This document shows positions 21,638 through 34,772 of a DNA stretch of 64,000 nt, in pieces. Source of the DNA: Cymodocea nodosa. Its lineage: Eukaryota > Streptophyta > Magnoliopsida > Alismatales > Cymodoceaceae. The first letter of the stretch is position 1. The number at the start of each line of letters is the position of its first letter. The stretch lies in NCBI GenBank assembly GCA_036874045.1, contig CM072335.1, positions 8,886,001-8,950,000 of the forward strand. The letters are read 5' to 3'. Position numbers and translations under genes: made by a program. The notes under the pieces were generated by a model. It made no database searches. It saw only the letters and a list, made by a program, of their open reading frames with translations, and was not told the origin of the DNA.

Positions 21638-23223
21638 ACTGCTTAAACTCCACATAAAAAGATAAATATTATTGATGATGTTGTTCACCTCATAGATATT
21701 ATATACTTATTATAAATATCTAAAGTAATATCTAAACTGTTGCTTAAGATACTATGTATTTATTGTAAAATCATAGTAGTATCTTATTGATTTTAAGTTG
21801 TTTATCAATTTTAATGGTTTTTACGATTTTAAGTGGAAATGTAAATGAAAAACATTAAATACTTCTAACATTTTGAAATTTTGATTAAATGTTTTCTTTG
21901 AATTAAGGAAAATGCATATGATCATGCATAAATTTGACTTAATTCATTAAACTTGTAGAATAAGTTATATGTAACTCATATTAAATTGTTAATCAAAAGT
22001 ATAAGCTTATTGAAAATGATTCATATTCTCAGTACAATCATAGAAGTAAAAATTGTATGAGATTTGTGTTTTATTGCATCTATATTAATGGAATACATAT
22101 ATATTGTGCTTAAAATGGAAAGTGCTTACAAGGTGAAAATCTTTGAGAGTTTATTGATTAGTTTGATCACAAGTCTTTTGTACTTCAGCAGATAGGTATG
22201 TAAGGATTGTTGTCCTGAAAAAGGATTCTTTAAATCTAGCAACCTAAGGTCCTGATCAGATCTGGGATTGTTGATTGAAAGCTCATTACATGGGTACATT
22301 AGAAATCTCTTGTATGATTCAATCTTTTCAAACTAACTTTTAAAGAAAATTATCAATATTTACTGTTTTGAAAAGAAAAAGTTGTTTCATTAATTACAGA
22401 TATCTTTGAATCACATATAGTTTCTACCAATATGACTACTGATTTATTGAATCAACATTAGTACTTTTCAAAACGTTTATTTGAGATACATTCTTTTATT
22501 CTCCTTGAATTAATCACATTGAGTTCAATGTTGTGTTTTGATTCATATATAGTAGGAATTGATTCTGAAAATCATTTTTGATGATGTCAAGATAATGGAA
22601 GTCTCTAAAAAGAAAATTTAAAAGTATAGTTATACTTAACATCTATTGTCACTACAAGTATATTTTGTATTTTAGTTGAATATATTTGAAGTATATTTGT
22701 AGGGGGAGGATTAACAATGTCGAAAATAGATTAATATAATTTAGAATACAAATCTTAGTTAATCTGAATTAATGTCCTCTTAAAATGTTGATGAAATAAT
22801 TTAAAAAGATAAATAAACTATTTTAGATTCAAAGGACAAAATGTTCAAATAGTTTACAATGTTCTCAAGATAATGTTAAGTTTAGCATGTGTGTTGTTTT
22901 CGGAACGTTTCAGTTGGAAGCATCCGAAAATTGTTTAGTGTACTAACTAGACGTTATGTTAGATAAGGTAACGTGTAAAACTGCCTCTAGACAGCGTTTT
23001 AGTCATTAGGTTAGTTAACTCAACGAGTTATACTTGAATATTTCGGATACCTTGATTGAATAAACTTTATTCAATATTTATTTAATTTCTAAACCCGACT
23101 TCTCTTCACGTTGAGTTATACGCCTAAAAACCCTATTTAAACACTTATTACACGGGCACTTAGGTTATTTGTATACTTTGTCAAGAAAATCATTCTCGCT
23201 TGTTGCTGTTACAACTTGCGACG
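21638..23223 (+). mobile_element. Element A post-pol spacer
   Basis: No credible gene. About 21640-22720 is the block shared with D and D2. It ends with a PPT-like run gtagggggagga near 22702. The rest (22730-23223) is AT-rich and includes cggatacc and aacgagttata variants of the array motif near 22900-23060, possibly an internal promoter for the accessory ORF (inference). Confidence 0.6.
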
Positions 23224-25484
23224 ATGGTCTCCAAGTTCTACAAAGGTTGTGGTAGAGGAAAAGGCAAAAGTAGAAGAGATGCAAAAGGAAAAGAAATAGA
23301 GAATGATGAAGTTCCACGTACTTGGTTTAAGAAATTATTTCGAGTGGACAAAATGTTAGCAGAAATTTATAATGAATATTTCTTTCCTGAAGGTATACTA
23401 AATGAAGTTAGACAAGAACTCCAAAATACTGATGCTAGTATTACATACATGGGTATTCGTAGTAAATTTGATAGAGAATATAGAATGAAATGTGCTGAGA
23501 TTGCATTTTTGGAACAGTATGCAAAATATTTGGAAAAAGGTGTAGGTTTATCAAATAGAACTCCTTAAACTCCTATAAACGGTACAAGACTACATGCATT
23601 TGAGGAAGAGCATGAATCAGCTATCCCTACTCCTTTATATTCAAAACAAGTAGAATCAGATATTGCTATAGACAAAACAAAATTTGACAGTCTTCGAAAG
23701 GCCGTTGCAATAGAAAATGCCTTAGAAGAATTAAAGCAGAAAACTTTTATGGAGCAATTTGAAAAGAAAATAGCAATACTTGAAAAGGAGAAATAGAAAT
23801 GTTATAGAAGAAGAAAAGTTAGAAAAATTATGTCTAAGGAAACAAAGTCTATTGAAAAAGGAAAATCATACGAAAATTTATTTCCAAAGGACAATGTATG
23901 TATAGACATTGTACCTTATTGTGCATCTGATAAACTCATTAGTTCTGAACACACTGAAATTGATGAAGATAATGGGACTTTATTTTCCATTGCTAGAAAG
24001 CTTGAGAAGAAATACAAGTCAAATATGAGCTCAAGTATTTCTATTAGTACAAGTCCTGATGAAGCAGAAATTGACAAATCAGAGCATCAAGCACCTGACA
24101 TTGAACAAGTTATTGCAGATATAATTGACAATGTTGAAGCAGTAACTAGTTCACAGGCTGAATTGTTTGGAGTAGCAGATATTGAAAATGTTAAGACTCT
24201 AGAAGAGCTAAAAGTTAACCAGCTTTCTACAGAATTTATAGAAGCAGAGTCTGAGAATTCACAACATGAATCAATAGAATTATCTGTTGAAAAAAATGAA
24301 CAATTACAGACAGATACACCGGCTATAGAATTTGTGGAAAAATTGAACTCTGAACATTCTATAGAGACTGAACAGATGAATGTTGAGCATATTGACAATG
24401 TTCCTAACATTGTTAAAACTGAAGAATCAAGCTTACTTGAGCAGCTTCAAGATAATATTTTGGAAGAGGAACAACATGACATTCATTTTGAAGAAGAGGT
24501 TCTTGAAGATGAATTAAACTCTGAATCACGGCTTTAGGTATCACCTTCTTTGTGTACAATATTAAAAATTCAAGGTAATGTAATTCATTTTAGATCTCAA
24601 GAAGCATTGTAGAAATATAATAATCTGATTACATGTCAGATTCTGCATGCTCGTCCAATAAAATTCAGAAATTTGATGGAAATAAGAGATCTGTTTGAGT
24701 TTCAAGGCCTCATTAAATTCTTGCCAGTAGGAACGAAATGGAAGCAATACATAGAGTTTATTGCAGTTTTTTATAGCAATCTGGTCAAGAATGAAAATTT
24801 TCTAAAAACTCAAATAAATGAACAGGAGTTTATATTGTCTCCTAAGTTAATTTTTGAAGTTTTAGGATTAAAGAATGAAGGTGCTGTTATTACCAACAGA
24901 TTTGACATGATAAGACAACTGGAATGGAACATTCAGTCTTTATCAAAAATTCCAGATGTATATTCTGAAATGAGATTAATGGAAAATCTGAATGCAGAGG
25001 CAAGGTTTATTGCAAATATATTGCATGCAAATTTATTTCAAAGAGTTGGACAAAATTTGGAAGTCAGCAAAAGCTGTTTATATACAACTTATGGCCTGCT
25101 AAATAGAATTCAAATAAATTGGTTTGATGTTTTTATGTCTCAACTACAGCATATGAGTTCAAAGTTATTTTATGGTGATGCTGTATGCTTACAAGCCAAT
25201 TGACTTTATTTGACTGGCCCTCTGAAACTAAAGGCATGAGAGCATTTAGTGTCAAAGATTTGCAAAAATTCCAAGCCATGCATAAACCTCAACGACAACA
25301 ACAACCTGATACAGACCATATACAACAACAACAACAACAACAAAGTTATTCAGTTCAAGCAGAACAACAAACCCAGCTACCTCCTGACTTAGATGCGGTG
25401 TTTAACGACATCAGAAATGATATTAGGCATCTAGGAGATAAAATATGTTATGCTATAAGTGATATACTTAGGAGGGGTCGATAA
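23224..25484 (+). pseudogene. Element A post-pol accessory ORF (env position)
   Basis: Starts MVSKFYKGCGRGKGK, a basic glycine/arginine-rich N-terminus. An acidic, glutamate-rich middle (about 23830-24537) is followed by a conserved globular part (24613-25200) with FLPVGTKWKQYIEFIAVFYS and LSPKLIFEVLGLKNEG, resembling the plant transposon-associated domain often found in Athila-type and other plant element ORFs (my recognition, unverified). It ends in a polyglutamine stretch and DILRRGR. Stops at about 23566, 23798, 24536 and 24610 are CAA/CAG in B or E; a small deletion near 25190 shifts frame. No signal peptide or membrane segment is evident, so envelope function is not supported. Confidence 0.65.
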
Positions 25485-25980
25485 CTGTTTTTGTTTGTTT
25501 TTGAATACAAAATGTAATGTTTGTATTACTTGTTTGATTCATTGAACAATACATTTTTCTGTAAATGTGTTCAATTATTATTCTTGTTTACAGAAATCGT
25601 TGTTGTAATTCTCTTATATATGTATATATATTCTCTGTAATTATCTTTTTGATTAATGACAAAAAGGGGGAGAAATATTATAAAAAGATGATTATGATCT
25701 TAATTGCATATATATATTATAAAAGGAGATGCTATTTAAATGGTTATTGTAATCTGACAGATGATAATTAGAAAACTGATACTTATATAATTATTGACAT
25801 CTAAGAGTTTTAGTTCTGAGAGGTAAAATTTACACAAACAATAGAAATAAGCTTAAGTGAACTTAAGTCAACAAACAAGTTTGTTGAATTAAAAGTTAAC
25901 CCAACGAAGGTGCTTTGTTGAGTTAAACATATTTCATAATTGATTTAATATGGTTTTGTCATCATCAAAAAGGGGGAGAT
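25485..25980 (+). promoter_or_regulatory. Element A 3' UTR and polypurine tracts
   Basis: Contains two purine tracts: gacaaaaagggggagaaat (about 25657-25676) and catcaaaaagggggagat ending at 25980, adjoining the 3' LTR. The stretch between is AT-rich with GTTGAATTA and GTTGAGTTA motifs near 25880-25930. Confidence 0.75.
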
Positions 25981-26360
25981 TGTTGAGTATTTTTGTTTTG
26001 ATGATGTGTGCTGAATGAAAATAATCATATTTGCTCAATTACTATTGCTTGTGAAAAGAAATTAAAATCATCAATTGATACAGAAAAAACTTACTGATAT
26101 AAATACTTGTCTATATTAGATCTGAAGTTAATAACTAGTCGTTTCGTTGCATTAATTTCTCATTTAGCTAAACGTTAAGTTAACGTGTGTTTTTATTGAA
26201 AAGCATGATATGTTTTAAAGTTATATCTTCTGTATCATGAATAGTGCACGTTTAGACAACTGGTTAAGTTAGAGTTTTGTTTGTATAGAGGTCACGTGAG
26301 AACTCGTTAAGTTAAAGGCTTAAAGGTTAAAATAGGTCACGTGATAACTCGTTAAGTTAG
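25981..26360 (+). repeat. 3' LTR of element A, first piece
   Basis: Begins TGTTGAGTATTTTTG after the purine tract and matches 14316 onward. It is cut at GTTAG (26356-26360), the target duplication of B. Confidence 0.9.
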
Positions 26361-27968
26361 TGTTGAGTATTTTTGTTTTGATGATGTGTGCTGAATGAAA
26401 ATAATCATATTTGCTCAATTACTATTGCTTGTGAAAAGAAATTAAAATCATCAATTAATACAAAAAAAGCTTACTGATATAAATACTTGTCTGTATTGGA
26501 TCTAAAGTTAATAACTAGTCGTTTCGTTGCATTAATTTCTCATTTAGCTAAACGTTAAGTTAACGTGTGTTTTTATTGAAAAGCATGATATGTTTTAATG
26601 TTATATCTTCTGTATCATCAACAGTGCACGTTTAGACAACTGGTTAAGTTAGAGTTTTTTTGTATAGAGGTCACGTGAGAACTCGTTAAGTTAGAGGCTT
26701 AAAGGTTAAAATAGGTCACGTGATAACTCGTTAAGTTAGTGAGTAAAAGAAGAGACGAACTCGTTAAGTTAGTGTTATACACGTGGTGAAATTATAAGTT
26801 ACGAATGTTGTATTGTATCACGTGAGGTGCACATGTTTAACTCGTTAAGTTAACATAACTAAACGCGTTGAGTTACTATATTGAACACTAAGGCAACGCG
26901 TTAGGTTAGCGTTATAAACTTAAGTTGTTATTTTTGCACGTGGTAAAATTCTTATTATAAAAACATTTGTTTATTACTGGTTCGTTGAGTTATCATAAAA
27001 CAACGGCGATGGTTCGTTGAGTTATCATAACACAACGGAGATGGTTCGTTGAATTAGCATTAACACCACGGACTTAGTTCGTTGAGTTAGCTACAGTACT
27101 TGACATGTGAAATGGCACATTAGGAACTCGTTAAGTTAGAAACGTTAAGTTATATATATACTTGTGTTACTCGTTTAGTTAACATTAAAGTAACGACTTC
27201 TTATTACACTGATGAAAAACTTTTGGACGAGAAAGTTTATTTTGCAGGAAATTTTTCCAAGATCCAGGACTGATGATTAAAGAAAATTTGAAATATAAAC
27301 GTGGGTAAGAACGTGTGTTTCGATGAAGGAAAAGGAAAAGACGTGGAGAAGTGGAATACTGGTGGTGGTTAAACGTGAAGGATATGCATGAAATGAAGAT
27401 ACAGTATAAAAGGCATAGAATTCTCGTTGATCAATTTATCCTTGCACACAAATAGAAAAATCTTTTCAAGGATCAAACCATCCCTGCACACCAAAAGAAA
27501 AATCTTTTTCAAGGATCAAAAACACCTTCTCAGGGAAAATCTCTCAAGTGGAAGAAAGTTCAGTGAAGCATAAAAAGGTAAGATTTTCGTCACTGAAGAT
27601 TTGAAGTATCAGAAGAAAGCAAATTCGGTGAAGCATGAAAAGACAAGATATTCGTCACTGAAGAATTGCTGAAGAAGAAAAAGAAGAAGAAAGATCTCAA
27701 ACAGGGAGAAAAGTTTTAAATTCCGCAAATTAGTTTTCTCTGTTTGTAGTTATGAAATTGTTTAGATGATACATGGTATCAAAATATAATTGCATCTACA
27801 ATTTCTGAGGAGAATTGAATTGTATATTGTAATTGAAACCTTGAATAAAAATGATTTTATGAAAATAATGTCTCGACTTATTTTTGAGTTTTAAAGTTTC
27901 AATTATATTTCAGAAAATATTAAAAATACACAATTCACCCCCCTCTTGTGTAGCCATACGATCCTACA
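26361..27968 (+). repeat. 5' LTR of element B (1608 bp)
   Basis: TGTTGAGTATTTTTG...ccatacgatcctaCA. It differs from A's LTR in the centre: 26979-27042 holds two 32-bp units of ggttcgttgagttatcataa type plus a partial third, where A has a D/G-like module. G-boxes, the CTCGTTAAGTTAG array, a TATAAAAGG at 27405 and leader hairpins are conserved. Confidence 0.9.
26979..27042 (+). repeat. 32-bp tandem units in B 5' LTR (2 copies + partial)
   Basis: Unit ggttcgttgagttatcataa plus cacaacggagat, 32 bp. Two copies (26979-27010, 27011-27042) precede a diverged partial. The 3' LTR has four copies (37771-37898), which accounts for most of the length difference between the two LTRs (1608 versus 1677). 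Confidence 0.85.
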
Positions 27969-27970
27969 AG

Positions 27971-27982
27971 TGGTATCAGAGC
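27971..27982 (+). promoter_or_regulatory. Primer binding site of B
   Basis: TGGTATCAGAGC, an intact initiator-methionine tRNA site two bases after the 5' LTR. Confidence 0.92.
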
Positions 27983-28168
27983 TTTGCTAATAATCTTTGA
28001 TATAAAATCGATACCAACTTATTTAATATCATTGCTTATTCTACCTTCCTTGTTTTTAAACAGAAATTAATATCTGAGCATACATTTAACTCTATTGATT
28101 TAAGGCTCAAATTGTTTTAAAGCTTTTAGACTGTTTAAAATCAAATAGGTTGAAAAATCTAAGGTAAC

Positions 28169-30426
28169 ATGGCTACTGGAAATGGTAATTTTTCTTTATA
28201 TGAAGGCTAAAATCTTAATCGTCCTCCTTTATTTGATGGAATACATTTTGAATATTGGAAATATAGGATGACTGTTTTTCTTCAAAGTATAGATCATAAG
28301 TTGTGGTTCATGATTTCTAAACCATATACTCCGTTAACTACTCCTTATAATACTTGGACAATTACTGAAAAAGAAAATGAAGCTCTGAATGCTAAGGGCT
28401 TAAATATTTTATTTTGTGCATTGAGTTATGAACAGTTCAGTAAAGTGTCGGCATATAAATCTGCTTATGAGGTGTGGCATGCATTAGAAGTTTCACATGA
28501 AGGTACTTCTCAAGTTAAAGAGACAAAAATAAACATGTTGTTTCATAAATATGAACTCTTTAATATGCATGAAGACGAAAATATTTCTGAGATGTTTTCC
28601 AGATTTCTTGATATCATAAACTCTTTAAAATGTTTAGGAAAGAATTTTGAACAGAAGGATTTGGTGAGGAAAATTCTAAGATCCCTAAGTTCTAAATGGT
28701 CTCAGAAAGTAACATCAATTGAGGAATCACGAGATTTAAATGTTTATTCTATGAATGAACTTATAGGAAATTTAACAGCTTATGAAGTTCAATTAAATGA
28801 ATCACTGAGTCACAACAAACTAAAAATGAAGAAAGAAATAGCCTTCGAAATTAATTCAGATTCTGATATATCTACTGATCCTAACGAGGATTTGATTTTG
28901 CTGACTAGGAAATTCAAGAAAGCATGGAAAGCTAGGAAATAGCAAAGGAACAAAAATGATAACCCTCAACATCAAAATCATTGAATGACAAGAATTCTTC
29001 ATCCAGAAAGTATGTATGTTACAACTGTAAGAAACCTGGACATCTTTCTCCAGATTGTCCTATGAGGAAAAATGAAAAGCAAAGTAGGACAAATCAGAAG
29101 AAGACGGCTTAGAAAACTCAGAAAAAGTTTTACAAGAAAAAGGCTTTGAATGTCACTTGGGATGACACGTCTGAAGAGTCTGAATCTGAGGAATTAGCAT
29201 CAAAATCTTCACATTCAGAAGGAGAACAAGAGTTAGAAGACGTTGCTCATGTGTGCTTCATGGCAGATGAGTCTGAGGTAATATCTGATCCTGTAAGTCA
29301 TTCAGATTTTAACTTTGATGAATTATTATGTGCTTATCATGCATTATTACAAAAACTTAAAGTATGTAAATTGGAAAATAAGAATATGAGAAAATCTTCA
29401 TCCATTATGGAAGAAGAAAATTGTTTCCTGTCTACTACTTTAGAAAAGTTTAAATGTGATAATGAAAATCATGCTAGAGATTTGCAAAAATTTAGATTTA
29501 ATGAATGTATCTTGCATGAACAAATACAGAATATAAATGCTGAAAAATTAAAGATAAAATCTGAAAATGAAATGTTGAGAAACAATATGAACGAACTTGA
29601 ATTAGAGATAGAAAAATTGAAACTGAGAGAGCAAGATTTAAATTCTACCTTTGAGAAATGGAATTTAAGTCAAACTAAGTTAGACAAACTAACTAGTACC
29701 CCCGCGGTGTCTTATAAATTTGGCTTAGGATTTGATTATCCTGAATATCCTGAATCTCAAGCCAATAAAGGATATATTAGTTGCAGTTCAAGTAAATCTA
29801 AGACTAAAATTCCTTTTATTATGAAACAAGGTAATAAATATGTAGAAGTAGATACTTCAAGGGATGAATCATGCAGTAATAATATAAATCAATGTGCTTT
29901 GTCAAATTGTACTTCTAACATGACTATAAATGTTTCTAAAAATCTTGTTTCTTGTTCTGGAAATTCAGTTTCTAATGTTTCTTAAATTTCAGACAATTGT
30001 AGTAAACTGAAAATTCAGAAACCTGAGCATATAATTCAATACACTGGTATTACACCAATTACTCATTCTGCATGTGATAAAACAAAAAATTCTTGTGCAG
30101 AAAAAGATTTTGTATGTACGGAAAGTGTTAATACAAGTACAAAATCTTGGTATGAACATACAAAAATGTATAAGCATGACCAAAATAAATTAACATCTAA
30201 TAAAAATATGTTTGGTCTTGATTATACTACATCTGAAAACAAAAAGAATGATTGCAAAAGCAATAATGCTATATGTGAGTATGAAGCTAATGATAAATCA
30301 ATAGTACTTACAACTAATAAGAATATAAATGATAATGTTAAACTATTTTTAAACAAAAAGAAGAAATATGCGTTTAATGAACTTGGTCCTCAACAACATT
30401 GGGTACCAAGAAAAAGTTTTTCTTAA
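28169..30426 (+). pseudogene. Element B gag
   Basis: Same layout as A's gag: MATGNGNFSLYEG, then the shared TAA, capsid to about 28940, zinc knuckle CYNCKKPGHLSPDC (about 29011-29052, intact), acidic then coiled-coil-like extension to GPQQHWVPRKSFS and the shared TAA at 30424-30426. B-specific damage: TAG at 28940-28942 with a one-base loss a little further on, TAG near 29109 (CAG in A), TAA near 29984 (AAA in A). In the capsid part B is more intact than A, with a 224-codon open run. Confidence 0.87.
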
Positions 30427-33400
30427 TTTGTGTTGCAGGAGGAAACAACATCAAAATGGATCTTGGACAGTGGAGCGTCAAGTCACATGACCGGACAAAA
30501 AAGTCTATTACAAAATTTTACAAATACCATGAAAGGAAGTGTAACATTTGGAAACAAAAGCAAAGATAAAATCATAGGTATGGGTAATGTTCAAATAACT
30601 CCTACTTGTGTTATTTCGAATGTACTATATGTAGAAAACCTAGGATTTAATTTGCTGAGTGTCATAAAACTAACTGAAAATGGATATTATGTAGTGTTTG
30701 AAGATAATGTATGCAAAATAATTGATAAAAATATAGATGAAATTAAGTTTATTGCTAAAAGAAAAGGTTCGGTATGTATTTTATCTTTACCTTCTAGTGT
30801 AGTTGATTTAAATTCATGTTTGCTAGCTGAAACTAGTGATGCATATCTATGGCATAGAAGGATTGGGCATATAAATATGAGACTGTTACATAAACTATCT
30901 AGAAAACATTTAGTGAGAGGTTTACCAAAGATTAAATACTCAAAGAACTTTATGTGTGATGCATGTGAGTTAGGTAAACTTCACAAAAACTCTTTTAAAT
31001 CCAAAATTGATATTTCAAGCAAGAGAGTCTTAGAACTTATACATATGGATCTATTTGGACCAACAAGAATCATGAGTCTTGGTGGTAAACGGTATGTATT
31101 TGTTTTAGTAGATGACTTCTCTAGATATACTTGGGTATATTTTATAGCATCTAAGACATAAGTTTTTGAAAAATTTAAAATGTTTTGCTATTTTGTTCAA
31201 AATGAGCAAAGTGTATCTATTCAAAAACTTAGGAGTGATCATGGAACTGAATTTGATAATGATCAAATAGATAACTATTGTAATGAGCATGGCATTGATC
31301 ACATATTTTCTTTTCCAAGAGCACCATGTCAAAATGGTGTTGTTGAGAGAAAGAATAGATCACTTCAAGAAATGGCCAGAACTATGTTGAATGAACATAA
31401 GTTACCTCAAAATCTTTGGGCTGAAGCAGTAAATACAGCTTGTTATGTTATTAACAGAAGTCATTTAAGACCTCATGTTAATAAAACTCCTTTTGAAATT
31501 ATGTTTAATAGGGTTCCAAAAATTTCCTATATGAAACCATTTGGCTACAAGTGTTTTATTCTTAATACTAAAGATAAAAGGGATAAATTTCAAGCCAAAT
31601 CGGATGAAGGAATTTTTGTAGGTTACTCTGCTAGAAGTAAAGCCTATAGAGTATATAACAAGACTTCTAGGACTATTGAAGAAACCCTTCATGTAAGCTT
31701 CAATGAAAATTCTCTTAGAGAATCTCAATCTAAAGCTGATAATGATGATATGATCAATTTTCCAAATGAGTTAGAGATCAATAGAGAGATTGATGATTTA
31801 TCTGAGAAAATAAAAAATATGAACTTAAATGATCAAACTAATGATGAAAGTGATGGACTTTCAGATGTTGATGATAATATTGAGGAAAATCAGAGAAATT
31901 GGCGATATTCTTCATCACATCCCATTACTCAAGTCATTGGTAATATTAATGAGGGAGTTAAAACTAGAGCTTCAGTAAATTTAAATAGTATGTGTATGTT
32001 TGTTTCTATGGTGGAACCAAGGAATATACAAGAAGCATTATCTGATGAAAATTGGATAGTGGCAATGCAAGAAGAACTAAATCAATTCATCAGAAATGAT
32101 GTATGGGAATTAGTCTCTCCACTAGAAAATCAGTCTATAATAGGTACAAAGTGGATCTTTAGAAACAAAACTAACGAAACTGGTCAAATTATAAGGAATA
32201 AAGCTAGATTAGTTGCACAAGGGTATACATAGGAAGAAGGATTAGATTATGATGAAACATTTGCTCCTATGGCTAAGTTAGAAAGTATTAGAATATTATT
32301 GGCCTATGCTTGTTATATGGATTTTAAATTATATCAAATGGATGTAAAAAGTGCATTTCTAAATGGTTTAATTAATGAAGAAGTCTATGTAAAACAACCA
32401 CCTGGATTTGAAGATATTAAAATCCTGACTTTGTGTATAAATTGAAGAAAGCCTTATATGGTTTGAAGCAAGCACCTAGATCATGGTATGAAAGATTGTC
32501 TATTTTTTTAATAGAAAAAGGCTATATCATGGGAAAAGTGGATCATACTCTATTTATTAAGAGAGATGGTAAAGATCAGATTGTTGTTCAAATATACGTG
32601 GATGATATAATCTTTGGAGTAACCTTTGATAAGTTGATAGAAATATTCTCTGAAGAGATGTCTAATCAGTTTGAAATGAGTATGATAGGAGAACTTTCAT
32701 ATTTTCTAGGACTTCAAATTAAGCAAATGGATAAATGTATATTTTTAAATCAGGAAAAATATGCAGATGAAATGCTTAAGAAATTTAATTTTAATGATAC
32801 AAGGATTCGTGGAACTCCTATGAGTACTACTTTAAAGTTAGATATTGATGTCATAGGAAAATCTATAGATCATAGAAAATACAGAAGTATGATTGGTTCT
32901 TTACTTTATTTGACTGCTAGTAGACTTGATATTATGTTTGCTGTGTGTGTTTGTGCTAGATTTCAATCTAATCCTAAAGAATCACACTTAATTGTAGTTA
33001 AAAGAGTATTTAGAGATATACAAGGAACTAAAAATTTCGGACTGTATTCTTCTAGGGATAGTTCAATAGATCTTATAAGATATACTGATGCTAATTATGT
33101 AGGATCTAAATCTGATAGAAAGAGTACTAGTGGCACATGTCAATTATTGGGAAATAATTTGGTGTCATGGTTTAGTAAAAAGCAAAATTGTGTAGCACTT
33201 TCTACTACAGAAGCTGAATATGTTGCTGCTGCACTATGTTGCACTTAGATTCTGTGGATAAGGCAAACTTTAGAAGATTTTGGATTATCTTATGATACAA
33301 CTAAGATTTATTGTGACAGTAGTTCTGCTATAAATCTTTTCAAAAATCCTGTATTACATTCAAGAGCAAAGCATATAAAGGTTAGACATCATTTTCTAAG

Positions 33401-33545
33401 AGATAACATAATTAAAGGAAAAATTAAATTAGAATTTGTGTCTAGTAAAAATCAATTAGCCGATATATTTACAAAACCTCTAGACGAAAATACATTTTGC
33501 AACATTAGATTAAATTTTGATATTTGTAGGCTATGTGATGTGTAA
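30427..33545 (+). pseudogene. Element B pol: protease-integrase-RT-RNase H
   Basis: Protease WILDSGASSHMTG (about 30460-30498) is intact. GAG-pre-integrase and integrase run to a TAA near 31159 (GAA in A), continue 31180-32232 with all three integrase acidic residues, then a TAG (CAG in A) just after KARLVAQGYT. RT is broken by a one-base deletion near 32420 (five A's in A, four here). RT with YVDDIIFGVT and RNase H continue 32433-33248; a TAG follows (CAG in A). The last part ends LADIFTKPL and stops at 33543-33545. Close homologue of A pol. Confidence 0.9.
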
Positions 33546-34772
33546 AATGCTTAAACTCCACATAAAAAGATAAATATTATTGATGATGTTGTTCACCTCA
33601 TAGATATTATATACTTATCATAAATATCTAAAGTAATATCTAAACTACTGCTTAAGATACTATGTATTTATTGTAAAATCATAGTAGTATCTTATTGATT
33701 TTAAGTAGTTTATCAATTTTAATGGTTTTTACGATTTTAAGTGGAAGTGTAAATGAAAAACATTAAATACTTCTGACATTCTGAAATTTTGATTAAATGT
33801 TTTCTTTGAATCAAGGAAAATGCATATGATCATGCATAAATTTGACTTAATTGATTAAACTTGTAGAATAAGTTATATGTAACTCATCTTAAACTGTTAA
33901 TCAAAAGTATAAGCTTATTGAAACTGATTCATATTCTCAGTATAATCATAGAAGTAAAAATTGTATGAGATTTGTGTTTTATTGCATCTGTATTAATGGA
34001 ATACATATATACTATGCTTAAAATGAAAAGTGCTTACAAAGTGAAAATCTTTGAGAGTTTATTGATCAGTTTGATGACGAGCCTTTTGTACTTGAGCAGA
34101 TAGGTATGTAAGGATTGTTGTCCTCAAAAAGGATTCTTTAAATCTGGCAACCTAAGGTCCTGATCAGATCTAGGATTGTTGACTGAAAGCTCATTACACG
34201 GGTACATTAGAAAGCTCTTGTATGATTCAAGCTTTTCAAACTAACTTTTAAAGAAAATTATCAATATTTACTGTTTTGAAAAGAAATAGTTGTTTCATTA
34301 ATTATAGATATCTTTGAATCGCATATAGTTTATACCAATATGACTACTGATTTATTGAATCAACATTAGTACTTTTGAAAACGTTTATTTGAGATACATT
34401 CTTTTATTCTCCTTGAATTAATCGAATTGAGTTCAAAGTTGTGTTTTTGATTCATATACAGTAGAAATCGATTCTGGAAATCATTTTTGATGATGTCAGG
34501 ATAACGGAAGTCTCTGAAATGAAAATGTAAAAGTATAGTTATACTTAACATCTATTGTCACTACAAGTATATTTTGTATTTTAATTGAATATATTTGAAG
34601 TGTATTTGTTGGGGGAGCATTAACAATGTCAAAAACAGATTAATATAATTTAAAATACAAATCTTAGTTAATCTGAATTAATGTCTTCTTAAAATCTTGA
34701 TGAAATAATTTAAAAAGACAAATAAACTATTCTAGATTCAAAAGACAAACTGTTCAAATAGTTTACAATGTT
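33546..34772 (+). mobile_element. Element B post-pol spacer
   Basis: Non-coding, matches A 21638-22862. The subregion 34087-34255 matches D2 56167-56335 (opposite strand) with roughly 11 mismatches in about 168 bases by eye. A PPT-like run ggggga lies near 34611. It ends in a deletion joint near 34773, where about 750 bp present in A (22863-23617) is missing. Confidence 0.65.

Noticed and set aside
24087-24410. 107-codon antisense ORF, also seen at 35242-35565
   Set aside because: It is the mirror of the low-complexity acidic part of the accessory ORF; conservation follows from the sense strand.
25290-25345. CAA microsatellite as an independent repeat
   Set aside because: It lies in frame in the accessory ORF as a polyglutamine tract and is shared with B.
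26341-26400. Tandem LTRs of A and B read as one chimeric LTR or an assembly error
   Set aside because: The GTTAG duplication and clean resumption of A's LTR at 38834 show ordinary nested insertion.
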